Positions 1 through 8,102 of a stretch of DNA of 22,889 nt are shown here, piece by piece. Numbering within the stretch: the first letter of the stretch is position 1; each line of letters opens with the position of its first letter. A program made the position numbers and the translations under genes. Source of the stretch: a virus; the IMG/VR virus record IMGVR_UViG_3300046535_001314, positions 1 through 22,889 of that record, one strand, 5' to 3'. The notes under the pieces were generated by a model. The model did no database searches and was not told the origin of the DNA. It saw only the letters and a list, made by a program, of their open reading frames with translations.

Positions 1-2
1 CA

Positions 3-305
3 ATGCGAAAACTGTCCATCGCGATCGCCGATCTCGTCCTCTGCCGCAGCGATGCGGGAGATGGCGGCTGGAGCCTGCACGCCCCAGGATCGACCGACGA
101 TGCCATAGCCAGCGGCGAGGCACCCTACCTCGTAAGCGGGCCCGCCAACCGGGGCGCCGGTGGCTGGAACCGGCCGAACGCTGCCGATTATCGCCACGCC
201 GCCGAGCAACTCGCCCCTTGGGCGGCTGAAATCATCCCGTGCGAGGGTGGTTATCAGGCTTTCGAGTCCGTCACGGACGCAACCACTTGGCAGCGGCAAG
301 CATGA
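3..305 (+). CDS. Small hypothetical protein on the plus strand, convergent to the phage late operon
   Basis: This is a 100-residue ORF and the only plus-strand reading frame in the window that I consider a likely gene. Its ATG lies two bases from the window edge, so any ribosome binding site is outside and the true start could be further upstream. The protein is soluble, with no signal peptide or membrane segment. It has a normal amino-acid composition, unlike the Arg/Ala-rich shadow frames elsewhere, with Cys at 14 and 80 and a motif-like stretch WSLHAPGSTDDAIASGEAPY. No competing minus-strand frame of comparable quality covers the region. I do not recognise a family. It could be the last gene of a convergently transcribed lysis or lysogeny module. 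Its TGA stop abuts the stop of the opposing gene with no gap. Confidence 0.5.
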   Translation: MRKLSIAIADLVLCRSDAGDGGWSLHAPGSTDDAIASGEAPYLVSGPANRGAGGWNRPNAADYRHAAEQLAPWAAEIIPCEGGYQAFESVTDATTWQRQA

Positions 306-308
306 TCA
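303..308. other. Back-to-back stop codons forming the palindrome TGATCA
   Basis: The plus-strand gene ends with TGA at 303-305 and the minus-strand gene ends with TGA read from 308 to 306. The two stops together form the palindrome TGATCA with zero bases between the genes. There is no room for a terminator, so each transcript must run into the antisense of the other gene unless termination occurs outside the window or depends on Rho. Confidence 0.85.
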
Positions 309-530
309 TTTTGCCTCTTCCAACCGTTTACGAACCACGTCGCATGGCTCGATCACGCTGAGCACTCTTCCATCGGCCAGCCAGACAACGCAGCGCGCTG
401 AGGGGTTCGCTACTTTGACGCCTGTCTTAGCCGCTGCGTGTAGTGACGTTACCTGACCCGGAGTGACAGCGACGGTGCCGCCATCGGCTCTCGTCAGCAA
501 CACCATGACCAGGGCAGCGGGTATCATCAC
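306..530 (-). CDS. Small probably exported or membrane-anchored protein at the end of the tail operon
   Basis: This 74-residue protein is read from a GTG at 530; an ATG follows immediately at 527 and may be the real start (73 residues). The N-terminus MMIPAALVMVLL is hydrophobic and could act as a short signal peptide or anchor, although it lacks the usual basic n-region. The rest is soluble, with two cysteines (C47 and C63) that could form a disulfide in the periplasm, and it ends in a charged helix, VVRKRLEEAK. It lies 12 bases after the tail-fibre stop, so it is the last gene of the operon. I do not know a named family. A small periplasmic accessory (moron-type) protein is an inference. 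The absence of a strong ribosome binding site suggests coupling to the fibre gene. Confidence 0.6.
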   Translation of the reverse strand: MMIPAALVMVLLTRADGGTVAVTPGQVTSLHAAAKTGVKVANPSARCVVWLADGRVLSVIEPCDVVRKRLEEAK

Positions 531-542
531 CGAGCCCGTCGC

Positions 543-3500
543 TCATCGAGAGCGGGAATATAACGACAGCGTCCCGGAAGCGATGTTGCCGCTCGACATC
601 ATGAACCGAATGCCGGTGACAGCGGCGCCGAGCGTGCAGCGGCCGCCGTAAGCAAATCGGTAAAAATTGCCGTCCTGATTATCCATAATCTCGTTGCCCG
701 ATATCAGGACATATGTGTTGTTGCTTGTGATATCGAACGTGAAACCAACCCCGATGCCGGCATTGGCAAGGGCGCCGACAATAGAATGCTGCGGGTCACT
801 TTGGCCGCCGGCTTGCCCGGTAGTACCGATGCTGCTGGTATATTGCTGAGCCCAGCGATAGTTGTTCCCGACCATCCATGTCGGCCCCGAGCCGCTGCCG
901 TATCGCACCCACGCTGCGACGTTGTTCGTGACGGGTAAGAGAAACCGGCCGACCAGGACGTAATCTGTAGTTGCGGTCAACCCGGTGAAATCGAGCGTCG
1001 CGCTGTTCGAGGCGGTCAGGGTCGAGATCAGCGTCAGCGCGCCCGGCGCGCCGCCTCCGACCGAAGCCGCGGCGCCGTTGACGAAAAGACCGGCGACGTT
1101 GATCGTGCCGGGCCCCTTGCTGCCGCCGGTGACGGCGTTCGAAACAAGCCCGCCGTCCTGCTCCAGCCCCAACGGAAAGATCGGCGCGGTGGTGCCGTTC
1201 GGCGTGACGCCCAGGAGCAGCTTTGAGCCGCGTGCGCTGCCGCCCCAGGTCTCGGTTGCCGACGCCTGGATCGACGCGCCGACCCGGAAGCCGCTGCCGT
1301 CGTGCCCGTAAAAGGCACTAGCGCCAAGCACATCGCCGGCGTGTACCGCCGCCGGTGCCGCGCCGGTGCCGCGCGCCTGGCGGGTGGCGAAGATCGGAAA
1401 ACTGGTGACCGCCGACTGCGTGCCGGCGTAGTTCTGCAGCACCCCTGGCGTGCCGTTCGGGCTGCTTTCTTGCTGCACGGTCAGGGCGCTGAGCAGCGGC
1501 CCGGATGCGGTCAGCCTGACTTGCGCTTCACCGTCTCGTAAAAGACTGAGGTCGTTGGTTCCGGTGAAACCCGTGGTGCCGAAATACGCGCCATCGGCGG
1601 TCGACGCGCCGATATAAAATGTGCCGTCAGTGCCACTGTTAAGATAAAGGTCGAATTCGGTAAAGGTGGGACTGCCGTGTAAATACATAAACGCTATTGG
1701 CGGCGCCGACAGCAATTTCTGCCAAAACGTAAACCCGCCATCGAATGAGCTTGAATCGTTGCTCGGGTCCGCCTCGTGCACCGACCAAAGATCAACGTTG
1801 TGAATATCGGCGGGGTCGTAGTTCGCGCCTATTGCCCAACCGTCCGACGAGGATGCCGGGGCAGCGCTGAACCCGGTGCCGACCCCCGATCCGGCAAACC
1901 CCTGCACCTGCAGCTCGTCGAACCAACCATCGGCGGTGTTGACCCATTTCAAGCTCGAGCCGTCGAAGCGCAGGTATTGCTTGTCGACGGGTGCCGTCAG
2001 CGTCACGTCCACAAGGCCGCCGAGCGTACCAGTGCCGCCGCCGCCGGTGCCCCAGGACGGGTTAGCGCCCGGCCCGCCCGACATCAGCACCTGGCCGTTG
2101 GTGCCCGGCGTCAGCGCCTGCCAAGCGCTGGCGCCGCGGAACAGCACCGAGCCGCGGGTGCTGCCGATCGTGTCGAGGTCGTTGCCGAGGGAGCCAGCGG
2201 TCGAGAGCGGCGCGCCGTTGACGTAAAAGCCGCCGGTCAGGTTGACCGTGCCGGCGCCGCGGCTGCCGCCGCTGACGCCTGGCGTATAGAGCCCGCCGTC
2301 GCCCTCCACCGCCAGCGAGCGCTGCGTCGTCAGCGAGCCGGCCGGGATCGTTTCGAGGACCAGGCGCGAGCCGTGCCGGGTGGTGTTCCAGGCCTCGACC
2401 GCCTCGACAAAGAAGCCGGCGGCCGCGGGTGCCACAGCGGTCCCGTCAAAGGCGGCGCCGACATAGCCGGCGATCTGGTCGCCGGCCGCGATCGGGGCGA
2501 TGCCGCGCACCGCGGTCACGACGGCGAGCCCGGCGGCGTTGCGGAACCAGCCCTCGCTCGACGGCACCCACGCGCTCGCGCCGGCGTCGTAACGCGCATA
2601 TTGCTTGTCGGTGGCGCCGCCAAGCGCCAGGCCGGCGTCGTAAACCAGCGGCAGGCCGGCGCCCTGCGACTTCAGAAACGTGCCCGCGGCACCCGGCGCC
2701 AGCGGCAGCCAGCCGGCGATGTCGCGGTGCAGAAGCGTGCCCGGCGCGGCGCCGAAACTGCCATCGAGCGCGGCGCTGTCGACCGCCGAGAGCTGCGACC
2801 AGTGCGCCCCGTCGGCGCCGGGCCGAAGCGCGCTGTGGCCGACCCCGAGCCAGCAGGCAAAGAACGCCGCGCCGTCGCGCACCACGTCGTTCGGGGCATA
2901 GACCCCGGTGGTGATCCAGATGCCGCGGTAGAGCAGCACCGTGCTCCCGCCGCCACCGCCCGAGGGCGGGTTGACGTTGACCCAGGCGCTCGCGCTCGCG
3001 TGCCAGGCCAGCATCTGCTGGTCGGCGAGCGCCGCCAGGTGCACATCGCCCAGCGCCGCCAGCGTCGGCGTGCGGTTGACCCAGGTGCTCGTCGCGGTGT
3101 CCCAGACCAGCGCCTGGTTATTGACCGCCGCGGTGATGACGACGTCGGCGAGCTCGTCGAGCGCCGGCAGGTCGCGGTTGATCCAGGTCGCGGTCGCGGT
3201 GTCGTAGCGCAGGATCTGGCCGTCCTGCGGCGCGGTGATGGCGACGTCCGAGAGGCTTTCGAGCGACTCACCCGACCCCATCGGCAGCATAAACAGATAA
3301 AGCGGGCCGGCGCCGCCAGGATCGGTCGCGGCCTCGTCGAATACCGCCGCCGAGGTGTGGTCGACCAACACCGAGAACTCGCCGGTGCCGGTGACGATGA
3401 AAACGTCGAGCACCTGGTAGAGCGTCGAAGGCGCCCACTCGCCGCGGTAGCGGAATTCGAGGATCGGCAAGGGCACCGGGCCGATCGACGTGCCGTCCTG

Positions 3501-3692
3501 AAAGTGGAAGGTGATCGAGGTCGAATCGGTGGTGATCGAGGTGATATTGTTGGGCTGCGGCCGCGAGGTTTCCAGGGCCTCGACCGCGACCTCGACCTCG
3601 TGGAAATTTGTATCGACCTCGACGCCGGTGAGCTTGCGGCCGAGGCCCGGCCCCCAGGCGCCGGCGTTTTTGTAGTTGAGGTCGAGCGGCAT
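543..3692 (-). CDS. Tail fibre protein with repeated stalk modules
   Basis: This 1049-residue protein is the probable host-recognition fibre at the tail tip. The order of regions is: an N-terminal attachment region (1-75); a carbohydrate-binding-like module (80-112); three degenerate repeats of about 33 residues (144-243) with the pattern L..L.DV.....D.Q.L.....T.TWVN; a Gly-rich linker (245-249); a second carbohydrate-binding-like module (253-302); and a long beta-rich shaft. The shaft carries a domain present twice (401-496 and 783-877), each copy ending in a GGS.G.GT.N......VNGA motif. The C-terminal region (881-1049) is rich in Gly, Ser, Thr and Asn and is the likely receptor-binding tip. 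The ATG is preceded by GAGGTAGGG. It follows the tail-tip genes, the usual place for a fibre. There are no cysteine clusters, signal peptide or peptidase motif. The fold assignment is inferred from composition and repeat pattern. Confidence 0.85.
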   Translation of the reverse strand: MPLDLNYKNAGAWGPGLGRKLTGVEVDTNFHEVEVAVEALETSRPQPNNITSITTDSTSITFHFQDGTSIGPVPLPILEFRYRGEWAPSTLYQVLDVFIVTGTGEFSVLVDHTSAAVFDEAATDPGGAGPLYLFMLPMGSGESLESLSDVAITAPQDGQILRYDTATATWINRDLPALDELADVVITAAVNNQALVWDTATSTWVNRTPTLAALGDVHLAALADQQMLAWHASASAWVNVNPPSGGGGGSTVLLYRGIWITTGVYAPNDVVRDGAAFFACWLGVGHSALRPGADGAHWSQLSAVDSAALDGSFGAAPGTLLHRDIAGWLPLAPGAAGTFLKSQGAGLPLVYDAGLALGGATDKQYARYDAGASAWVPSSEGWFRNAAGLAVVTAVRGIAPIAAGDQIAGYVGAAFDGTAVAPAAAGFFVEAVEAWNTTRHGSRLVLETIPAGSLTTQRSLAVEGDGGLYTPGVSGGSRGAGTVNLTGGFYVNGAPLSTAGSLGNDLDTIGSTRGSVLFRGASAWQALTPGTNGQVLMSGGPGANPSWGTGGGGTGTLGGLVDVTLTAPVDKQYLRFDGSSLKWVNTADGWFDELQVQGFAGSGVGTGFSAAPASSSDGWAIGANYDPADIHNVDLWSVHEADPSNDSSSFDGGFTFWQKLLSAPPIAFMYLHGSPTFTEFDLYLNSGTDGTFYIGASTADGAYFGTTGFTGTNDLSLLRDGEAQVRLTASGPLLSALTVQQESSPNGTPGVLQNYAGTQSAVTSFPIFATRQARGTGAAPAAVHAGDVLGASAFYGHDGSGFRVGASIQASATETWGGSARGSKLLLGVTPNGTTAPIFPLGLEQDGGLVSNAVTGGSKGPGTINVAGLFVNGAAASVGGGAPGALTLISTLTASNSATLDFTGLTATTDYVLVGRFLLPVTNNVAAWVRYGSGSGPTWMVGNNYRWAQQYTSSIGTTGQAGGQSDPQHSIVGALANAGIGVGFTFDITSNNTYVLISGNEIMDNQDGNFYRFAYGGRCTLGAAVTGIRFMMSSGNIASGTLSLYSRSR
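1062..1346 (-). repeat. Second copy of the internal tail-fibre domain
   Basis: This segment encodes residues 783-877 of the fibre. It matches residues 401-496 at spaced positions: an AGD...G start, a central EAW or ETW, GS.L.L, E.DGGL, GGS.G.GT.N and a closing VNGA. The DNA has diverged, so the duplication is old. Confidence 0.65.
2205..2492 (-). repeat. First copy of the internal tail-fibre domain
   Basis: This segment encodes residues 401-496 of the fibre and is the partner of the copy at residues 783-877. The best conserved part is the end, where GGSRGAGTVN in this copy corresponds to GGSKGPGTIN in the other. About 285 residues of different shaft sequence separate the copies. Confidence 0.65.
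2964..3263 (-). repeat. Three tandem stalk repeats in the tail fibre
   Basis: This segment encodes residues 144-243. The three units each carry L..L.DV, then D.Q.L.(Y/W), then a T.TWVN-like end (TATWINRD, TSTWVNRT, SASAWVNVN). This kind of short repeat is usual in phage fibre stalks, and the number of units probably sets fibre length. Confidence 0.7.
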
Positions 3693-3707
3693 CTGGACCC
3701 TACCTCA

Positions 3708-4625
3708 TCATGTTTGATAGCCGGCCCTGGTGATCCTGGCGATCACCCCGGGCTGGTCGTAGGCGGCGGTCTTAGTCTGGCTCAGCGAAGGCGGCAGCGG
3801 CACGTTCGGCGGCGGCGGCGGTGCGGTCGCGGTGATGGACGTGCCGGCCACTTTGAAGACCGCGCCCTCACCATACATCCGCAGCGGCATCTGCATGATG
3901 TAGCTCGGCAGCCGGTCGTCGTGCGTCGGGTTGTTGATCGAGAGCTCGACCATGCCCTCGCCGATCCGGCCTTCGATGCTGCGGAAGTCGAGGAGGTAGG
4001 CATATTTGCGGTAGTCGCGGACCGCGGCGCTGGTTTCCTGGCGCTCGCCCAGACCCCAGAAAGGCTCGATTGTGTAGCCCTCCTCGGACGGGTCGGAGCC
4101 GGACGAGGGCGGCAGGTAGCCCGGCCGCCCGTCGAGGTTGTAGCCCCACGGGAAATCCGGATCGGCCCAGTTGCCGTCGGTCGGCCAGCCGTGGATGTAG
4201 AAGGCGGGGAATTCGTCGTGGCCCAAGGTGCGCAGGTCGACGACCTCGACCCAGCGGTGCCCCGGGGTGAATTCATAAAGCGATTTCATCGTTTCATAAT
4301 CGAACGGCGGCGGTGTATCGGGAAAAGTCCCCGCTTCGATAATCCAACTGTAGCTGCTGGAGGTGTAGAGGTTGCCGAGCACCGGGTTGTCGAAGAGGAT
4401 CTCGGTGATGGCGTCGTGGATGTCGGCTTGCGTAAAGGTCTTGCTGCCGCCCGGCGGCGGCGGCGGTATCGTGCCCGTTACGTCGAACTGACCGAAATAG
4501 AACCCCATCTGCGTCGGTGCGGTTATCTCCAATACCCCGAACCCGCCAGCGCCCCAGCCGACGCCGACGATCAGTTGATAATGGTCTAGCTGTACCGGGC
4601 GCTCGGGGCTGCCGCCGGTTATCAC
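3708..4625 (-). CDS. Tail-tip/fibre-proximal protein of unknown function
   Basis: This protein of about 305 residues sits between the small tail protein and the fibre. I chose the GTG at 4625 because it overlaps the stop of the preceding gene as GTGA, the junction style used across this operon. A longer reading from a GTG at 4682 would overlap that gene by 61 bases and has no visible ribosome binding site. The protein is rich in Trp, Tyr and Pro, with two polyproline runs (TGTIPPPPPGG near the N-terminal third and APPPPPNVPLPP near the C-terminus) that look like flexible linkers. It has no signal peptide or recognisable catalytic motif. From position it is likely part of the tail tip or an adaptor that holds the fibre. 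I do not recognise the family. Confidence 0.65.
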   Translation of the reverse strand: MITGGSPERPVQLDHYQLIVGVGWGAGGFGVLEITAPTQMGFYFGQFDVTGTIPPPPPGGSKTFTQADIHDAITEILFDNPVLGNLYTSSSYSWIIEAGTFPDTPPPFDYETMKSLYEFTPGHRWVEVVDLRTLGHDEFPAFYIHGWPTDGNWADPDFPWGYNLDGRPGYLPPSSGSDPSEEGYTIEPFWGLGERQETSAAVRDYRKYAYLLDFRSIEGRIGEGMVELSINNPTHDDRLPSYIMQMPLRMYGEGAVFKVAGTSITATAPPPPPNVPLPPSLSQTKTAAYDQPGVIARITRAGYQT

Positions 4626-5092
4626 TGGAGGCCCGGCGGCGTGGAATGCCTCGCCCAATCGAGCTGATATTGATCCTCGCACTTCTGCGTCGGACCCATC
4701 GAGCGCCCGGTATCAAACTTTACGTCCAATTGGCTTTCCGCCTGCTTCAGCGAATAGGCCACGTAGGAATTGCTTTGGTCGCCCTTGTCCGGTTTCTTAA
4801 ATGTAATGCTGTCGATCCGGCGGACGACGACGAACTGTGTTTTGTCTTTCGGGTTTTCGACGCGGACATCGGTGCCGGCGCGGGCGCTTTCGGCGAACGA
4901 CGTATTGCAATCCTTGACTGTAAACCCGCCGCCCTTGGGAACCTCGGTCGCGGTCGGCAGCGTGCCGACGGCGCCCCAGCGGGTCTCGGCCGGCGTGACC
5001 GGAACCTTCAACCGGCTGACGACGACCCGGCCCTGGTTGATGACCAGCGGTGTTTCAAACGGCCGGACGATGGTTTCGAGCGCGAAGGACAT
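4622..5092 (-). CDS. Small tail protein of unknown function
   Basis: This 156-residue soluble protein starts at an ATG that overlaps the stop of the hub-like gene as TGATG and ends overlapping the next gene as GTGA, so it is translationally coupled on both sides. The N-terminus (MSFALETIVRPFETP) and a Val-rich beta segment (GRVVVSRLKVPV) suggest a beta-sandwich. The middle is charged (VRVENPKDKTQFVVVRRIDS) and there are two cysteines, in KDCNTS and QKCEDQ. No enzyme motif is visible. Position between the baseplate hub and the fibre-proximal protein points to a baseplate or tail-tip component, but the family is not recognised. Confidence 0.6.
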   Translation of the reverse strand: MSFALETIVRPFETPLVINQGRVVVSRLKVPVTPAETRWGAVGTLPTATEVPKGGGFTVKDCNTSFAESARAGTDVRVENPKDKTQFVVVRRIDSITFKKPDKGDQSNSYVAYSLKQAESQLDVKFDTGRSMGPTQKCEDQYQLDWARHSTPPGLQ

Positions 5093-7662
5093 CAGGCGGC
5101 CTCCAGGTCAATGGTTTTGGGAATGACCAAGTTGGAGACCGTGACGGCGTATTCGGTGACGAAGTCGCCACCTACTACCGGCACCAGCAGCAGGTCGACG
5201 ACGGTCGGGTGCGATGCGAGCCCCTGCACCGGGTCGCCCACCATCACCGCCGCCTCGTCGATGGCGGCGCGCTGGGCATTCGGGCCGTCGATGACCTGCA
5301 GCGATTGGATGACGTGGCCGGGCGTCATGTCGAAGAGATCAACCCCGTCGTCGTCGATCGCGAAGGTGCCGTCGAGGCTGGTGTAATGCAGCTCGCCCGG
5401 CACGACCGCGATGCCGCCGCCCACCACCTGGTCGTAATCGTCGGCATAGTCGTCGCTGTAGTCGTGCTCGCCGGCGGCCGGGTCCGGCAACGCGATGCCG
5501 CGGCCGATGGCGCAACCGAAGGTGACATTGGCGCTATGGTTGCCCTCGCCGTCGGCGTGCAGCCGGTAGCTCTTGACCTTGCCGCCGGCCTGGCCGCCGG
5601 GCAGCCGCCGGTCGGTGAGCAGGATCGCCTGCCGACAGGATATTTCGGCGAAGGGGAGCCACGGCGCGTCAAAGGATATCTCGACCGCCCGCGCCTTCGC
5701 CCGCAGCTTCGCCGCCGCCATGACGATGAGGTACTGCAGCGCAGCCTGGCCGCGGTCGGTCGGGAAAAACGCATTGCGCCTGACGTCGCCGATCGGCAGG
5801 CCGCCGTCCTGGTCAATCGGCTGCTCAAGGAAGGCCGAGCTCAGCGTCACGACCTGGCTGTCGCTGCCGTTGGGATCGACCAGCAGGCTCTGCACGTCGG
5901 CGGCCAAAGTGAAGAACACGGTTTCGCTACGGTGTCGGTCGGCGACATAGCGGGCGAGGAAGTTGACGTAGACCGGCGACAGCGAAAACTGCACGAGCCA
6001 GTCCTCGTACCCCGACAGCGCCGTGATGCCGCCGACCTCCGGGTTCTCGAAGGGCGACAACGAGGCCCTGCCCTCGTCCCGGAATTTGGTTTGCGTTTCG
6101 GCCGGCAGCATAGAAGTTGTGAGCGAGCCGCCTTTCGCCGAGTAGCGCACCTGGTAGCGCCCGATCGGTTGCCAATCGGCAGCGACGGCGATTGCGTCCG
6201 CGGCCAAGGACCAACCGCCGCCGAGGCCCGATTCCGCCTTCGGCCAGGCCGAGAGGAGTCCGTCGCCGGTATAGCTGCCGACCACCGGCCATTCGAAGGG
6301 CGAACCCTGGGCCGCAAAGGCGTTGACGATCGCGTCGGTCAGGTCGACCTCGCCCTCGCCCTGCTGCTGCCATTCGACCGTCGCGCTGACCGTGACGCTG
6401 ACCAGCGCCGGTTCGGAATAGCCGAGCCGCAGCGAATCGTAGAAGTGCCCCGCCTCGTCGACCGCGATGGTGCCGTCCTCGGCTTCGAGGATGTCGGACG
6501 CCGTCACCTCGAGCGACACCCGGTCGATGTGCCAGAGCGCGCTGCGCGCCTCTAAGACGGTGTCCGGGTTGTCGATGCCGTTCTGCAACCACAGCGGATC
6601 CCAATACGGCGCCACCTGCAGGTCGGCCGCGAGCGCGGCTTTCTGCTCGGCGTAGTCGGCCGGGCGGGCGACAAATTCGAGGGTCACGACCTCGTCGGTC
6701 AGGTTGCGCGGGATGCCGACGAGGCGCCCGTGAAACAGCGGCACGATGGTCCCGTCGCCGCGGTCCCAGGATAGCCAGCACCACCATTTGCTGGTCGGCG
6801 CGATGAGCCCGACCGCGGGGTTGCGCACGTCGGCGTGCAAGGTCGCGAAGTCGCCTTCATGCTGCTCGATGTCGAGGCTGACGATCTTGAGGTCTTCGAC
6901 GAGGTGTACGCCCGCGTCGAACGGCCCGCCGTCGTCCTCGGTGATCCCCTTGCGGATTGCGAGGAAGGTGCCGAGCGTCGAGAGCGTCGCCGGCTGGTTC
7001 AGCGTGACGTCGGCGCCGCCTTCGTAGCTAAAAAAGTCATTGGCCGGGATGCCGGCGCCGCTGATCCAATAGGTCTGCCCGACGATGAGGCCGGCGGTGG
7101 TGCCGAGGTTTTGCACGGTATAGCGCCCGGCGGTGGTGCCGGCGCGCAGCGGCGCAAAGCGGCTGGTCTGCGTCGCCGGCTGCGAGATCGTGATCTCGGC
7201 GGTGCCCCCATAGGTAAAGCTGGTGCCGGCCATGATGCCGCTGCCCGAGAGCGTGTAGGGATCGCCGATGACAAGCTGCGCCAGCCCGGCGCCGAGCAAC
7301 CCCGAGACAATCGTGCGCTGCGCTTCGTTGCGCAGTACCAGGCTCGCGCCTGCCTGGGTTACGGTCGCCGGCAAATTGAGGATCGCGCTGGTGCCGCCGG
7401 CATATGTGAAGGCCGCATACTGCGGGATGCCGGTGCCGGTGACGTCGTAGATTTGCCCGATCACCAACTGGTCGGCGTTGACGATGTTGCTGATCGTGGT
7501 CGAGTCTTTTAGCAGGTCGCCGCTGGTCGAGAGCGAGCCGCCCCAGACATTGCCGACAATGTCGGCCGCACCGCCCCAGACATCGCCGGTCGTCACCAGC
7601 GCAAAGGCCGGGTCCGCGATCCCGCCGACGAGCGCGAGGTAGAAGCGGGTCAGGTCCGCCAA
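5092..7662 (-). CDS. Baseplate-hub-like / tail-tip protein
   Basis: This 856-residue protein is the largest component between the tape measure and the fibre, the normal position of the tail-tip hub. It starts at a TTG four bases after the previous stop, with a GAGGAAGT ribosome binding site upstream. Residues 1-20 begin MADLTRFYLALVGGIADPAF. Residues 52-237 hold three tandem beta-rich repeats. The following part (from about 239) begins a hub-like body, with LKIVSLDIEQHEGDFATL and LFHGRLVGIPR, phrases typical of phage tail proteins that build the hub ring. The C-terminus (about 730-856) is acidic, with a Tyr/Asp cluster (HDYSDDYADDYD). No peptidase or lysozyme motif is visible. The general role is fairly sure; the exact structural family is inferred. 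Confidence 0.7.
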   Translation of the reverse strand: MADLTRFYLALVGGIADPAFALVTTGDVWGGAADIVGNVWGGSLSTSGDLLKDSTTISNIVNADQLVIGQIYDVTGTGIPQYAAFTYAGGTSAILNLPATVTQAGASLVLRNEAQRTIVSGLLGAGLAQLVIGDPYTLSGSGIMAGTSFTYGGTAEITISQPATQTSRFAPLRAGTTAGRYTVQNLGTTAGLIVGQTYWISGAGIPANDFFSYEGGADVTLNQPATLSTLGTFLAIRKGITEDDGGPFDAGVHLVEDLKIVSLDIEQHEGDFATLHADVRNPAVGLIAPTSKWWCWLSWDRGDGTIVPLFHGRLVGIPRNLTDEVVTLEFVARPADYAEQKAALAADLQVAPYWDPLWLQNGIDNPDTVLEARSALWHIDRVSLEVTASDILEAEDGTIAVDEAGHFYDSLRLGYSEPALVSVTVSATVEWQQQGEGEVDLTDAIVNAFAAQGSPFEWPVVGSYTGDGLLSAWPKAESGLGGGWSLAADAIAVAADWQPIGRYQVRYSAKGGSLTTSMLPAETQTKFRDEGRASLSPFENPEVGGITALSGYEDWLVQFSLSPVYVNFLARYVADRHRSETVFFTLAADVQSLLVDPNGSDSQVVTLSSAFLEQPIDQDGGLPIGDVRRNAFFPTDRGQAALQYLIVMAAAKLRAKARAVEISFDAPWLPFAEISCRQAILLTDRRLPGGQAGGKVKSYRLHADGEGNHSANVTFGCAIGRGIALPDPAAGEHDYSDDYADDYDQVVGGGIAVVPGELHYTSLDGTFAIDDDGVDLFDMTPGHVIQSLQVIDGPNAQRAAIDEAAVMVGDPVQGLASHPTVVDLLLVPVVGGDFVTEYAVTVSNLVIPKTIDLEAA
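6952..7509 (-). repeat. Three tandem repeats of about 62 residues inside the hub-like protein
   Basis: This segment encodes residues 52-113, 114-174 and 175-237. Each unit contains (L/I)(V/I)(I/V)G...Y..(S/T)G.GI, then an F.Y.GG or FTYGG segment, then PAT. The three core phrases are LVIGQIYDVTGTGIP, LVIGDPYTLSGSGIM and LIVGQTYWISGAGIP. The DNA copies are diverged. The repeats sit between a short N-terminus and the conserved body, like an insertion. Confidence 0.75.
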
Positions 7663-7666
7663 GGGA

Positions 7667-8101
7667 TCAGACTTCCTCGGCGTGGATCGACCAGGTGACC
7701 GCGCGGCCCCACTCGTTTTCGTCGATCGACCAGTCGGTGACCATGACGACGAGCTGCGGCCGGTAGAAGGTGAAGGCGCCGTCAGTGCGCGACGCCACCA
7801 CCGGGCGCTGCGGCGTGCCGCCCGTCGTCAGGTAGGCGAGCTCGGCGACGCAGTCGAGCGTCAGCACCATGCCCGGCCATACCCCGTCGACCGCCGGCGA
7901 GTCGAAGTCGGTGCAGGTGATCTCGGTTTCGTATTTGGTGAATTGCGCCGGCGCGATGTCGAGGAGCTCGCCGTTGACCGTGCGGCGCAGCGCCCTCGCG
8001 GCGGCGATCGGCTTTAGGGTCTGCCTGGCGCCGCGAGCGGCATAGGGCGGCAGCCCGATCGGCGCCAGCACCAGCAGTGTCGAAAACGTGGCCGCCAGCA
8101 A
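7667..8101 (-). CDS. Tail adaptor/distal-tail-like protein of unknown family
   Basis: This protein of about 144 residues lies between the tape measure and the hub. The frame is open to 8266, but reading from there would overlap the tape measure C-terminus by more than 160 bases with an Arg/Ala-rich shadow sequence. I therefore take the TTG at 8101, two bases downstream of the tape-measure stop. The protein begins LAATFSTLLVLAPIGLPPY, then RGARQTLKPI, LRRTVNGELLDIAP and WPGMVLTLDCVAEL, and ends WSIHAEEV. The mix of beta strands and the position suggest a distal-tail-type ring between tail tube and hub. No ribosome binding site is clear, so coupling to the tape measure is likely. The start is uncertain. 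Confidence 0.6.
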   Translation of the reverse strand: MLAATFSTLLVLAPIGLPPYAARGARQTLKPIAAARALRRTVNGELLDIAPAQFTKYETEITCTDFDSPAVDGVWPGMVLTLDCVAELAYLTTGGTPQRPVVASRTDGAFTFYRPQLVVMVTDWSIDENEWGRAVTWSIHAEEV

Positions 8102-8102
8102 G

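Noticed and set aside
160-456. 98-codon plus-strand frame
   Set aside because: It overlaps both the 100-residue plus-strand ORF and the small exported protein gene, is Ser/Thr/Arg-rich and resembles no protein.
1776-4589. 937-codon plus-strand open frame
   Set aside because: It runs antisense to the tail fibre and fibre-proximal genes, is extremely Arg/Ala/Gly-rich and has no motif. This is typical of antisense frames in GC-rich DNA.
5050-6555. 501-codon plus-strand open frame
   Set aside because: It lies antisense to the hub-like gene and is Arg/Ala/Val/Asp-biased with no domain. The minus-strand gene explains the region.
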